Below, piece by piece: positions 26,185 through 35,264 of a stretch of DNA of 64,000 nt; position 1 is the first letter of the stretch; the number at the start of each line of letters is the position of its first letter. The stretch spans positions 35,099-99,098 of the forward strand of contig NZ_JAHLYS010000032.1 in the NCBI RefSeq assembly GCF_025128055.1, read 5' to 3'. The notes below the pieces were generated by a model. The model ran no database searches, was not told the origin of the DNA, and saw only the letters and a list, made by a program, of their open reading frames with translations. The stretch comes from Synechococcus sp. CS-1329 (lineage in GTDB: Bacteria; Cyanobacteriota; Cyanobacteriia; PCC-6307; Cyanobiaceae). A program made the translations under genes and the position numbers.

Positions 26185-26871
26185 ATGTGCTCCCACTGCT
26201 CCTGCGGTCAGCCCAGCCGCACCCTCCAGCTGCACCACAACCTGCTGGAGCGCAACGACGGCCATGCCGGGCGCAACCGGGAGCGCTTCGCCGCCGCCGG
26301 GCTGCTGGTGGTGAACGTGCTCTCGGGGCCCGGCGCCGGCAAGACCGCCCTTCTGGAGCGCCTCGCCCGCCAGTGGGTCCATGGCCCGGTGGGGGTGATC
26401 GTGGGTGATCTGGCCACCGACAACGACGCCCGCCGCCTGCGCTCCGCCGGCGCCCGCGCCATTCAGATCCAGACCGGTGACCTCTGCCATCTGGAGGCCT
26501 CGCTGGTGGATCGAGCCTTCGATCAGCTCGACACCACGGCCATGCAGCTGCTGCTGATCGAGAACGTCGGCAATCTGGTCTGCCCCACTGCCTTCGACCT
26601 GGGCGAACGCCTCCGCCTGGTGCTGCTCTCGGTCACCGAAGGCGAGGACAAGCCGCTCAAGTACCCGGCCCTGTTCCAGTCGGCCGATGGGGTGGTGATC
26701 AACAAAATTGACCTGGCTGAAGCCGTGGGCTTCGATCGCCCCCAGGCCCTGGCGGCCATTGCCGGGGTGGCGCCCCAGGCGAGGATTTTTGAACTCTCGG
26801 CCCGCAGCGGCGAGGGGATGGAGCCATTGCTGCACTGGCTGAGCCACCAGCGCCAGCGGACGCCGGTGTGA
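26185..26871 (+). CDS. hypB: Hydrogenase nickel-incorporation GTPase HypB
   Basis: GTPase that works with HypA to insert Ni into HoxH (228 aa). The N-terminus is CxxCxCG-type (MCSHCSCGQP), a probable metal-binding motif; the long His-rich stretch seen in some HypB proteins is missing. GTPase motifs are P-loop GPGAGKT (48-54), ENVGNLVCPTAFDLGE and NKIDL. The start at 26185 was chosen because it yields this Cys motif at the extreme N-terminus. It opens the second operon of the cluster; its stop overlaps the hypF start (GTGA). Confidence 0.95.
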   Translation: MCSHCSCGQPSRTLQLHHNLLERNDGHAGRNRERFAAAGLLVVNVLSGPGAGKTALLERLARQWVHGPVGVIVGDLATDNDARRLRSAGARAIQIQTGDLCHLEASLVDRAFDQLDTTAMQLLLIENVGNLVCPTAFDLGERLRLVLLSVTEGEDKPLKYPALFQSADGVVINKIDLAEAVGFDRPQALAAIAGVAPQARIFELSARSGEGMEPLLHWLSHQRQRTPV

Positions 26872-29231
26872 TCCGCCGCCAGCGGCTGGAGATCGAGGGG
26901 CTGGTGCAGGGGGTGGGCTTCCGGCCCCTGGTGGCACGGCTGGCACGGGAGCTGGACCTCTCCGGCCAGGTCTGCAACACCGGCGCCGGGGTGCGGCTGG
27001 AGCTGCAGGGCCCCGCTGAGGCCCTCGGCACCCTGCTGCAACGGCTGCAACAGCAGCTGCCCCCCCAGGGCCGCATCGACCGGATCAGCCGCCAGGAGCT
27101 GGCCCTAGAGCAAGGGGCGGCGGGCTTCACCATTCAGCCGGCTCCGGCGCCGGAGCCGGCTGGCAAGGGTGATCCAGTCCCGGTGCGCTGGGCGCTGATC
27201 CAACCGGATCTGGCCCCCTGTGCCGCCTGCCGCGCCGAGCTGCGCGACCCCAGCGACCGCCGCTGTGGCTACCCCTTCATCAGCTGCGTGAACTGCGGCC
27301 CGCGCTACAGCCTGCTGGGGGCGCTGCCCTTCGAGCGGCAGAACACCAGTCTGGCGGCCTTCCCGCTCTGCTCCGCCTGCCAGGGCGACTACGACGATCC
27401 AGCCAATCGCCGCTGCCACGGCCAGACCATCGCCTGCCCCCGCTGCGGACCGCGGCTGCGCTGGTGGGCCAGGGGCGGCCTCGAGACCCTCAGCGATCCC
27501 CGTGAGCCAGACCCAAGGCGACTCAGCCCCTGCCTGCGGGCGGCGGCGGCGGCGCTGATGGCGGATCAGATCCTTGCCCTCAAGGGCGTCGGTGGCTTCC
27601 AGCTGCTGGCGCGGGCCCGCTCAAAGGCGGCGGTGACGGAGCTGCGGCGGCGCAAGGACCGCCCCGAGAAGCCCCTGGCGCTGATGGTCCCGGGCCTGGC
27701 CTGGGTGCGGCACCACTGCCAGCTGAGTCCGGCGGAAGCCCAGCTGCTGGGATCAGCCGCCGCACCGATCCTGCTGCTGCGCCGCCGAGGGCAGGGGGGA
27801 GTGTGCAGCGCCGTGGCCCCGGCCAACCCCTGGCTAGGGGTGATGCTGCCCAGCAGTCCCCTGCACCTGCTGCTGCTGGAGCTAGTGGGTGAACCCCTCG
27901 TGGCCACCAGCGGCAACCGCAGCGGGAACCCGCTCTGCCACGACGACAGCACCGCCCTGCGCGAACTGGCGGACCTGGCCGATGGCCTCCTACTGCACGA
28001 CAGAGCGATCCTCAACCCCGTGGATGACTCCATCGCCCAGGTGGTCTGCGGCGAGCCGATGCTGCTGCGCCACGCCCGTGGCTACGCCCCCAGCGCCGTG
28101 GAGCTGCCGGCCCCCGCCACGGCGGTGGCCATGGGCGGCCAGCTCAAGGGGTCCCTGGCCATCGGCTGGGGCCGGCGGGCCCTGCTCGGCCCCCATCTCG
28201 GTGATCTCAGCACCGAGGCGGGCGAGCGCCACTACCGCCGCAGCCTGGAGGCCGCCCTCGGGCGCCACCGGCTGGATCCCGCCAGCTACGCCGTGGATCT
28301 GCACCCCGGCTACCGCTCCCAGCAGATCGGCCTGGAGCTGGCTGCGGCCGGCGGTCACGCCGCGCCGCTGGGGGTGCAGCACCACCACGCCCACCTGCTG
28401 GCCTGCCTGGCGGAGCACGGGCTGACACCACCCCAGGTGGGGGCCGCCTGGGACGGGGCCGGCCAGGGCAGCGACGGCACGGTCTGGGGCGGCGAAGTGC
28501 TGCGCCTGGAGCAGGCCGGCTTCAGCGTGGTGGCGCGGCTGCGGCCCTTTCCCCTGCCGGGGGCGGAGCGGGCGATGCGCGAGCCGCGGCGGGCGGCCCT
28601 GGGTCTGCTCTTCGCCGCCGGGGGAGCGGCGGGCCTGGATCAGGCAGCGGGACTGGCGCCGCTGGAGGCCTTCACGGCCGAGCAGCGACTGGTGCTCACG
28701 CGCCTGCTGGAGCGAGGCCTGCAGAGTCCGTGGTGCTCCAGCATCGGTCGCCTGTTCGATGCCGTGGCCTCCCTGCTGGGCCTGCAGCAGCGCTGCAGCT
28801 TCGAAGGCCAGGCGGCCCTGGCCCTCGAGGCCGCCGCCAGCCAGGCCGCCGAGCGCTCCACGGCCCCCAGGCCCTATGTCCTGCCCCTGCTGGACGGAGG
28901 GCTGGAAGGAGGCGAGCCCTGGCTGCTCGACTGGCAGCCCCTGCTGATGCACTTGCTCGACGATCTGCGCCGGGGGGTGGCCGCAGGGCCCATCGCCCTG
29001 GGCTTCCACCACGCCCTCGCCGAGGCGCTGGTGGCCCTCGCCGAGCGGCTGGAGCTGGAGCGGCTGTTGCTGGGCGGCGGCTGCTTCCAGAACCGCCTGT
29101 TGCTCAGCCTGACGGTGGAAGGACTGCGTCGCGCCGGCATCGAGCCGCTCTGGCCCCGGCGGATTCCCTGCAACGATGGCGGCCTCGCCCTCGGCCAGCT
29201 GATGGCGGTCAGCCTCGGCGCCTCTGGCTAG
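26868..29231 (+). CDS. hypF: Carbamoyltransferase HypF
   Basis: Makes the thiocarbamate on HypE that becomes the cyanide ligands of the active-site iron (787 aa). Domain order: acylphosphatase (about 1-90), two CxxC zinc-finger pairs (CAACRAEL, CVNCGPRYS; CSACQGDY, CPRCGPRL), a YrdC-like domain that uses ATP and bicarbonate, and a Kae1-like domain with HHHAHLLACLAEHG. The start is a GTG overlapping the hypB stop. Length and order of domains are standard. Confidence 0.97.
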   Translation: MIRRQRLEIEGLVQGVGFRPLVARLARELDLSGQVCNTGAGVRLELQGPAEALGTLLQRLQQQLPPQGRIDRISRQELALEQGAAGFTIQPAPAPEPAGKGDPVPVRWALIQPDLAPCAACRAELRDPSDRRCGYPFISCVNCGPRYSLLGALPFERQNTSLAAFPLCSACQGDYDDPANRRCHGQTIACPRCGPRLRWWARGGLETLSDPREPDPRRLSPCLRAAAAALMADQILALKGVGGFQLLARARSKAAVTELRRRKDRPEKPLALMVPGLAWVRHHCQLSPAEAQLLGSAAAPILLLRRRGQGGVCSAVAPANPWLGVMLPSSPLHLLLLELVGEPLVATSGNRSGNPLCHDDSTALRELADLADGLLLHDRAILNPVDDSIAQVVCGEPMLLRHARGYAPSAVELPAPATAVAMGGQLKGSLAIGWGRRALLGPHLGDLSTEAGERHYRRSLEAALGRHRLDPASYAVDLHPGYRSQQIGLELAAAGGHAAPLGVQHHHAHLLACLAEHGLTPPQVGAAWDGAGQGSDGTVWGGEVLRLEQAGFSVVARLRPFPLPGAERAMREPRRAALGLLFAAGGAAGLDQAAGLAPLEAFTAEQRLVLTRLLERGLQSPWCSSIGRLFDAVASLLGLQQRCSFEGQAALALEAAASQAAERSTAPRPYVLPLLDGGLEGGEPWLLDWQPLLMHLLDDLRRGVAAGPIALGFHHALAEALVALAERLELERLLLGGGCFQNRLLLSLTVEGLRRAGIEPLWPRRIPCNDGGLALGQLMAVSLGASG

Positions 29232-29278
29232 AACCGAAGCAGGCCCGGCAGGGCCCTGCTGGCGTGAGGTGGGCTCCA

Positions 29279-29488
29279 ATGTGTCTGGCCATGGCTGGAG
29301 AACTGATCGGGATCGAGGATCGCCGCCCGGCGGATCGCCCCGAGGAGGATCCAGCCCTCTGGCGCATGGGCCTGGTGGAGTTCTCCGGCGTGCGCCGGGA
29401 GGTGAGCCTGGCCTGCGTGCCCGAAGCAGTGATCGGCGATCGGCTGCTGGTGCACGTGGGCTTTGCCCTGAGCATTGTCCAACCCTGA
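29279..29488 (+). CDS. hypC: Hydrogenase assembly chaperone HypC
   Basis: 69-aa chaperone that binds the HoxH precursor and, with HypD, carries the Fe(CN)2CO unit. Cys2 (MCLAMAGELIGI) is the essential ligand, and the ending LLVHVGFALSIVQP matches the family. It is slightly short, lacking the usual acidic tail. It lies 47 bp after hypF and 30 bp before nifJ. Confidence 0.93.
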   Translation: MCLAMAGELIGIEDRRPADRPEEDPALWRMGLVEFSGVRREVSLACVPEAVIGDRLLVHVGFALSIVQP

Positions 29489-29518
29489 GGAGGTTCCAGC
29501 CATGACGGAGAGGAGCGC

Positions 29519-32500
29519 ATGACCCGGGCAACGCTTGATGGCAACGAGGCGGTGGCGCGGGTCGCCTACCGGCTCAACGAGGTGATGGCGATCTACCCGA
29601 TCACGCCGGCCTCGCCGATGGGGGAATGGGCCGATGCCTGGGCCGCCGAGGGCCGCCCCAACCTCTGGGGAACGGTGCCCCGGGTGGTGGAGATGCAGAG
29701 CGAGGGTGGGGCGGCTGGCGTGCTGCACGGCGCCCTGCAGGCCGGGGCGCTCACCACCACCTTCACCGCCTCCCAGGGGTTGCTGCTGATGCTCCCCAAC
29801 CTCTACAAGATCGCCGGCGAACTCACCGCCACGGTGGTGCACGTGGCCTCCCGCGCCCTCGCCGGCCAGGCCCTCTCGATCTTCGGGGACCACAGCGACG
29901 TGATGGCCGTGCGCGGCACGGGCTGCGTCCTGCTCTGTTCCTCTTCGGTGCAGGAGACCGGTGATTTCGCCGCCATCGCCAGCCTGGCCAGCCTGGCCAG
30001 CCGCCTGCCCGTGGTGCACTTCTTCGATGGCTTCCGCACCTCCCACGAACTGCAGACCGTGGAGCTGATCGACGATGACCTGCTGCGTGCGCTGATCCCC
30101 GCAGAGCTGATCGCCGCCCACCGGGAGCGTGGGCTCAGCCCCGATCACCCGGTGATCCGCGGCAGCAGCCAGAACCCGGATGTGGCCTTCCAGGCCCGCG
30201 AGGCCGCCAACCCCTTCCACGACGCGGCGCCCGGCCTGGTGCAGGAGGCGATGGACGCCTTCGCCACCCTGAGCGGCCGTGCCTATCAGCCTTACGAGTA
30301 CCACGGGCACCCACAGGCCGAGCGGGTGCTGGTGCTGATGGGTTCGGGCTGCGAAACGGCCCATGAAACCGTCGATGCCCTCCTCGGCGGCGGCGCCCGG
30401 GTGGGGGTGCTGAAGGTGCGGCTCTATCGGCCCTTCGCGGCCGAGCGCCTGCTGCGAGCCCTGCCTCTCACCACCCGGGCGATCGCGGTGCTCGATCGCT
30501 GCAAGGAGCCGGGCAGCGGCGGCGAACCCCTCTACCTCGATGTCTCCAACGCCCTGCGCGAAGGCTGGGGCTCACGGGTGGGCAGCGATGGCCACACCGC
30601 GCCCACCCTGCTGCCGCGGCTGCTGGGCGGTCGCTACGGCCTGGCCTCCAAGGAGTTCACCCCGGCCATGGTGCGGGCGGTGTTCGCGGCCCTGGAGCGG
30701 CCCGACACCCCCAACCCCTTCACGGTCGGCATCAACGACGATGTGACCCACCGCTCCCTGCCGCTGGAGAGCGGGCACGACCCAGCCCCCGACCCCGGCT
30801 CGGCCTACGCCGCGATCCTCTACGGCCTCGGCTCGGACGGCACGGTGGGGGCCTGCAAGAACACCATCAAGATCATCGGCACGGGCACCGCCCTGCACGC
30901 CCAGGGCTACTTCGTCTACGACTCCAAGAAGTCGGGGGCAGTCACGGTCTCCCACCTGCGCTTCGGGCCGGAGCCGATCCGCTCCACCCATCTGGTGCGC
31001 CAGGCCCGGCTGGTGGCCTGCCACCACTGGGACTTTCTCGAGCGCTTTGATCTGTTGGCCGAGGCCCTGCCTGGAGCCACCCTGCTGCTGAACAGCCCCT
31101 GGCCGGCGGAGCAGCTGTGGCCGCGGCTGCCGCTGGCGGTGCAGAAGCGGATCGTGGAGCTCGATCTCAAGGTGCTGGCGATCGAGGCCTCGGCGATTGC
31201 CCGGGAGCTCGGCCTGGGCGGACGAATCAACACCGTGATGCAGGTGGGGTTCTTCGCCGCCGCCGGCGTGATGCCCCTGGATCAGGCCCTTGAGGCGATC
31301 CGCGGCGCAATTCGCCACAGCTACGGCGGCAAGGGCGAGCGGGTGGTGCGCAGCAACCTGGCCGCCATCGACAGGGCCCTCAGCCGCCTGGGGCCGGTGC
31401 CGATCGGTGCTGTGGGCGCCGGCACGGCAGGGGCCGAGCGGCCGGTGCCAGCGGACCCCCTGGCCTCTGCGCCGGCCTGGGTGCGGGACCTGATCGGGCC
31501 GCAGCTGGCACGCCAGGGGGATCGCCTGCCCGTCAGCGCCCTGCCCGCCGATGGCACCTTCCCGTGCGGCACCGCCCGCTGGGAGAAGCGCAACATCGCC
31601 GAATCAGTCCCGGTGTGGGAGGCCGACCTCTGCGTGCAGTGCGGCAAGTGCGTGATGGTCTGCCCCCATGCCGCAATCCGGGCCAAGGTGGTGGAGCCGT
31701 CGGCCCTGACGGATGCGCCCGAGGACTTCGCCAGCACAGCCGCCCGCGACCCCCACTGGAGCGGCCTCAGCTTCACCCTCCAGGTGGCCGGCGAAGACTG
31801 CACTGGCTGCGGCCTCTGCGTGGAGATCTGCCCCGCCCGCGACCGCATCGAGCCCCGGCGCAAGGCGATCAACATGGCCCCCCAGCGCCCCCTGCGCCAG
31901 AAGCTGCGCAGCCACTGGGACTACGCCCTGGCACTGCCCAGCCCCGACCGGCGCGACATCGACCGGCGTCACATCCGCCAGCAGCAGCTCCAGGAGCCCC
32001 TGTTCGAGTTCTCCGGAGCCTGCGCCGGCTGCGGTGAAACCCCCTACATCAAGCTCGCCAGCCAGCTGTTCGGCGACCGCATGGTGGTGGCCAACGCCAC
32101 CGGCTGCTCCTCGATCTACGGCGGCAACCTGCCCACCACCCCCTGGAGCGCCAACGGCGAGGGCCGCGGCCCCGCCTGGAGCAACTCCCTGTTCGAGGAC
32201 AACGCCGAGTTCGGCCTCGGCTTCCGCCTCGCCTTCGACCAGCGCCGCACCATCGCCGAGCACCAGCTGCGGCAGCTCGCCGCCCCAGCCGCTGCCTGGC
32301 TGCCAGCGCCCCTCGTCGAGGCCCTGATCGGCGCGGATCAGACGGACGAGGCGGGCATCCACGAACAGCGGCAGCGGGTGCTGGAGCTGCGCGCGCTGCT
32401 GCAGCGGCGCCTCGAAGTGGACCGCTCAGCCCGCGCCATGGGCCCTGACGCCGAGGCCGCCCGCACCCTGCTCTGCCTCGCCGACGATCTGGTGAAGCGC

Positions 32501-33139
32501 AGCGTCTGGCTGATCGGCGGCGACGGCTGGGCCTACGACATCGGCTCCTCCGGCATCGACCACGTGCTGGCCAGCGGCGCCGACGTCAACATCCTGGTGC
32601 TCGACACCGAGGTGTACTCCAACACCGGCGGCCAGATGTCGAAGGCCACCCCCATGGGAGCCGTGGCCAAATTTGCCAGCGGCGGCAAGGCCAGCGCCAA
32701 GAAGGATCTGGGGCTGATGGCGATGTCCTATGGCCAGGTCTATGTGGCCAGCGTGGCCATGGGTGCCCGCGACGAGCACACCCTCAGGGCGTTCCTGGAG
32801 GCGGAATCCTTCCCAGGGCCCTCCTTGATCCTGGCCTACTCCCACTGCATCGCCCACGGCATCGACATGGCCCAGGGCATGACGCAGCAGCAGCGGGCGG
32901 TGGACTCCGGTCGCTGGTTGCTCTACCGCCACGACCCGCGCCGGAGCGAACGGGGTGAGCCACCGCTGGTGCTGGATTCGCACGCCCCCTCACTGCCGAT
33001 GGCGGAGGCCATGGCCAGCGAGAACCGCTTCCGGGTGCTGGCCTCCAGCCATCCACAGCAGGCTCGGGCCCTCACCCAGCAGGCCCAGCAGGACGCCCGG
33101 CAGCGCTGGGAGCGCTATCAGCGGATGGCCCAGCCATGA
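29519..33139 (+). CDS. nifJ: Pyruvate:ferredoxin (flavodoxin) oxidoreductase
   Basis: Single-chain PFOR that oxidises pyruvate with CoA to acetyl-CoA and CO2 and reduces ferredoxin (1206 aa, standard length). The N-terminal domain starts with GNEAVARVAYRLNEVMAIYP and the PITPASP loop. Two ferredoxin-type [4Fe-4S] motifs lie near residues 704 (CVQCGKCVMVCP) and 760 (CTGCGLCVEICP). A third Cys cluster site starts at about 835 (CAGCGETPY), and thiamine diphosphate binding is at about 1001 (GDGWAYDIGSSG). It is inserted between hypC and hypD, and its stop overlaps the next gene by 4 nt, so it is expected to be expressed with the hydrogenase-maturation genes. Reduced ferredoxin is a plausible electron donor for the Hox enzyme. 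Confidence 0.97.
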   Translation: MTRATLDGNEAVARVAYRLNEVMAIYPITPASPMGEWADAWAAEGRPNLWGTVPRVVEMQSEGGAAGVLHGALQAGALTTTFTASQGLLLMLPNLYKIAGELTATVVHVASRALAGQALSIFGDHSDVMAVRGTGCVLLCSSSVQETGDFAAIASLASLASRLPVVHFFDGFRTSHELQTVELIDDDLLRALIPAELIAAHRERGLSPDHPVIRGSSQNPDVAFQAREAANPFHDAAPGLVQEAMDAFATLSGRAYQPYEYHGHPQAERVLVLMGSGCETAHETVDALLGGGARVGVLKVRLYRPFAAERLLRALPLTTRAIAVLDRCKEPGSGGEPLYLDVSNALREGWGSRVGSDGHTAPTLLPRLLGGRYGLASKEFTPAMVRAVFAALERPDTPNPFTVGINDDVTHRSLPLESGHDPAPDPGSAYAAILYGLGSDGTVGACKNTIKIIGTGTALHAQGYFVYDSKKSGAVTVSHLRFGPEPIRSTHLVRQARLVACHHWDFLERFDLLAEALPGATLLLNSPWPAEQLWPRLPLAVQKRIVELDLKVLAIEASAIARELGLGGRINTVMQVGFFAAAGVMPLDQALEAIRGAIRHSYGGKGERVVRSNLAAIDRALSRLGPVPIGAVGAGTAGAERPVPADPLASAPAWVRDLIGPQLARQGDRLPVSALPADGTFPCGTARWEKRNIAESVPVWEADLCVQCGKCVMVCPHAAIRAKVVEPSALTDAPEDFASTAARDPHWSGLSFTLQVAGEDCTGCGLCVEICPARDRIEPRRKAINMAPQRPLRQKLRSHWDYALALPSPDRRDIDRRHIRQQQLQEPLFEFSGACAGCGETPYIKLASQLFGDRMVVANATGCSSIYGGNLPTTPWSANGEGRGPAWSNSLFEDNAEFGLGFRLAFDQRRTIAEHQLRQLAAPAAAWLPAPLVEALIGADQTDEAGIHEQRQRVLELRALLQRRLEVDRSARAMGPDAEAARTLLCLADDLVKRSVWLIGGDGWAYDIGSSGIDHVLASGADVNILVLDTEVYSNTGGQMSKATPMGAVAKFASGGKASAKKDLGLMAMSYGQVYVASVAMGARDEHTLRAFLEAESFPGPSLILAYSHCIAHGIDMAQGMTQQQRAVDSGRWLLYRHDPRRSERGEPPLVLDSHAPSLPMAEAMASENRFRVLASSHPQQARALTQQAQQDARQRWERYQRMAQP

Positions 33140-34158
33140 GCGGACCCGACCTCAGCAGCGACTACCTCGGCCTCTCCCTGGATTCACCTCTGGTGGTGGG
33201 GGCCGCCGCCCCCCTCAGCGCTGATCCAGACCGGATCCCCCGCCTGGCGGAGGCCGGCGCCGCCGCGGTGGTGCTCCACTCCCTCTTCCTGGAGCAGATC
33301 GAACGCGACTGGCACGACTGGCACCACCACCGTCATCTGGGCAGCGAGAGCTACGCCGAAGCCCTCAGCTACCTGCCCAGCCTCGAGCCCCGCCACCTCG
33401 GCATCGAGGGCTATCTCCACGAGATCGAGACCGCCAGCCAGCGGGTGAACATTCCGATCATCGCCAGCCTCAACGGCTGCGAGGAAGGCCACTGGGAAGG
33501 GATCGCCCGGGCCGTGGCGCAGGCCGGTGCGGCGGCCATCGAGCTCAATCTCTATGCGGTGCCCACCGACAGCCGTCTGGGGGCCGACGCCCTGGAGGCG
33601 GCCCAGGTGGAGATCGTGCGCAGCGTCTGCGCCGCCACGGACCTGCCAGTGGCCGTGAAGCTCAGCCCCTATTACACCAATCTCACTCACCTGGCCAAGG
33701 CGCTGCAGGGCGCCGGCGCCCACGCCTTGGTGCTCTTCAACCGCTTCTACCAGCCCGACATCGACATCGAGACCCTCGAGCCCTGCTCCAACCTGCTGCT
33801 GAGCTCAGCGGCGGATCAGCGGCTGCCCCTGCGCTGGATCGCCCTGCTGCAGGGCCGGGTTCCCCTCCAGTTCGCCGCCAGCGGCGGCATCAGCTGCGGC
33901 GCCGATGTGGTGCGGATGCTGATGGTGGGAGCCAGCGCCACCCTGGTGGTCTCGGCGCTGCTGCGCCACGGGCCCCAGCACCTGCGGACGCTGCGCGCCG
34001 AGCTGAGCCACTGGCTGGAGGAGCATGGTCACAGCAGTGCCCGTGCGCTGGTGGGCTGCATGAACCAGCGCCGCTGCCCCGACCCCGCCAGCTACGAGCG
34101 GGCCCAGTACCTGCGTGCCATCGCCGTGGACCCCCTGGGGATGGACTGGGACCCATGA
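33136..34158 (+). CDS. Dihydroorotate-dehydrogenase-like flavoprotein of unknown role
   Basis: 340-aa (beta/alpha)8-barrel protein of the PyrD superfamily. FMN-type features are visible: LPVAVKLSPYYTN, LVLFNRFYQPD and the phosphate-binding ASGGISCGADVVRMLMVG. The loop that holds the catalytic Cys or Ser in genuine dihydroorotate dehydrogenases (normally N-x-S/C-x-P-N) reads ELNLYAVPTDSR here, so dihydroorotate is unlikely to be the substrate. Genes like this are, from memory, commonly found next to nifJ. Here it overlaps nifJ at the start and hypD at the end (both ATGA), so all three are coupled. A redox role alongside PFOR is inference. Confidence 0.8.
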   Translation: MSGPDLSSDYLGLSLDSPLVVGAAAPLSADPDRIPRLAEAGAAAVVLHSLFLEQIERDWHDWHHHRHLGSESYAEALSYLPSLEPRHLGIEGYLHEIETASQRVNIPIIASLNGCEEGHWEGIARAVAQAGAAAIELNLYAVPTDSRLGADALEAAQVEIVRSVCAATDLPVAVKLSPYYTNLTHLAKALQGAGAHALVLFNRFYQPDIDIETLEPCSNLLLSSAADQRLPLRWIALLQGRVPLQFAASGGISCGADVVRMLMVGASATLVVSALLRHGPQHLRTLRAELSHWLEEHGHSSARALVGCMNQRRCPDPASYERAQYLRAIAVDPLGMDWDP

Positions 34159-35261
34159 ACGCGACCCCATCCAGCCGCCGGCGCGAGGCGGTGCAGCGCC
34201 GCCTCGATGCCCTGCACGCCGAGATCAGCCACCGCTGGACGCTGATGGAGGTCTGCGGCGGCCAGACCCACGCGATCCTGCGCCATGGCCTCGATCAGCT
34301 GCTCCCGCCGCAGCTGGAGCTGATCCATGGGCCCGGCTGTCCGGTCTGCGTCACGGCGGCGGAAACGATCGATCGCGCCCTGGAGCTGGCGGCCAGGCCG
34401 GAGCTGATCCTCTGCACCTACGGCGACATGCTGCGGGTGCCTGGCAGCGGATCCGAGCACCTGCTCCAGGCCCGCGCCGCCGGGGCCGATGTGCGCCTGG
34501 TGACCGCCCCCCTCGACGCCCTGACCCTGGCCAGGGCCCATCCCGAGCGGCAGGTGGTGTTCTTCGCGGTGGGCTTCGAGACCACGGCCCCGGCCACGGC
34601 CCTGCTGGCTCATCAGGCCTGGAGCAGCGGCACCGGCAACCTCAGCCTGCTGGTGGCCCACGTGCGCGTGCCGCCGGCGATCGAGGCGATCCTGGCCGCC
34701 CCCGGCTGCCGGGTTCAGGGCTTTCTGGCGGCGGGCCATGTCTGCGCGGTGATGGGCCGAGAGGAGTACGACCCCATCGCGGCGCGCCAGCGACTGCCGA
34801 TCGTGATCACTGGCTTTGAGCCCGTCGATCTGCTGGAGGGGATGCTGCGGGCCGTGCGTCAGCTGGAGCGGGGCGAGGGCCGGGTGGAGGACGCCTACCC
34901 ACAGGCCAGAGCCGGCGAGGGCAATGCCGCGGCCCGGGCCCTGATCGAACGGGTGTTCTGCCGCAGCGACCGACACTGGCGCGGCCTGGGAGTCCTGCCA
35001 GCCAGCGGCCTCAGCCTGCGCCCCCCCTACGACGCCCTCGACGCGGAGCGCCGCTTCCCGGCCGCCGCCCGCCCGGCCCCTAACGGCAACAGCAACGGCG
35101 ACCAAGGCTGCATCAGCGGCCAGGTGCTGCAGGGCCTGGCCCGCCCGGATGCCTGTCCCCGCTTTGGCCGTGGCTGCAGCCCCGAGCGGCCCCTGGGGGC
35201 GCCGATGGTGTCGGCGGAGGGGGCCTGCGCCGCCTACTGGCGCTACCGCCAGCGGGCCTGA
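34155..35261 (+). CDS. hypD: Hydrogenase formation protein HypD
   Basis: [4Fe-4S] scaffold on which the Fe(CN)2CO unit is assembled with HypC and HypE (368 aa). Conserved elements are MEVCGGQTHAI, HGPGCPVCV, GFETTAPATA and the C-terminal cluster region (CISGQVLQG, ACPRFGRGC, SAEGACAAYWRY). The start overlaps the DHOD-like gene stop, and hypE follows after 3 nt. Confidence 0.96.
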   Translation: MNATPSSRRREAVQRRLDALHAEISHRWTLMEVCGGQTHAILRHGLDQLLPPQLELIHGPGCPVCVTAAETIDRALELAARPELILCTYGDMLRVPGSGSEHLLQARAAGADVRLVTAPLDALTLARAHPERQVVFFAVGFETTAPATALLAHQAWSSGTGNLSLLVAHVRVPPAIEAILAAPGCRVQGFLAAGHVCAVMGREEYDPIAARQRLPIVITGFEPVDLLEGMLRAVRQLERGEGRVEDAYPQARAGEGNAAARALIERVFCRSDRHWRGLGVLPASGLSLRPPYDALDAERRFPAAARPAPNGNSNGDQGCISGQVLQGLARPDACPRFGRGCSPERPLGAPMVSAEGACAAYWRYRQRA

Positions 35262-35264
35262 GCC

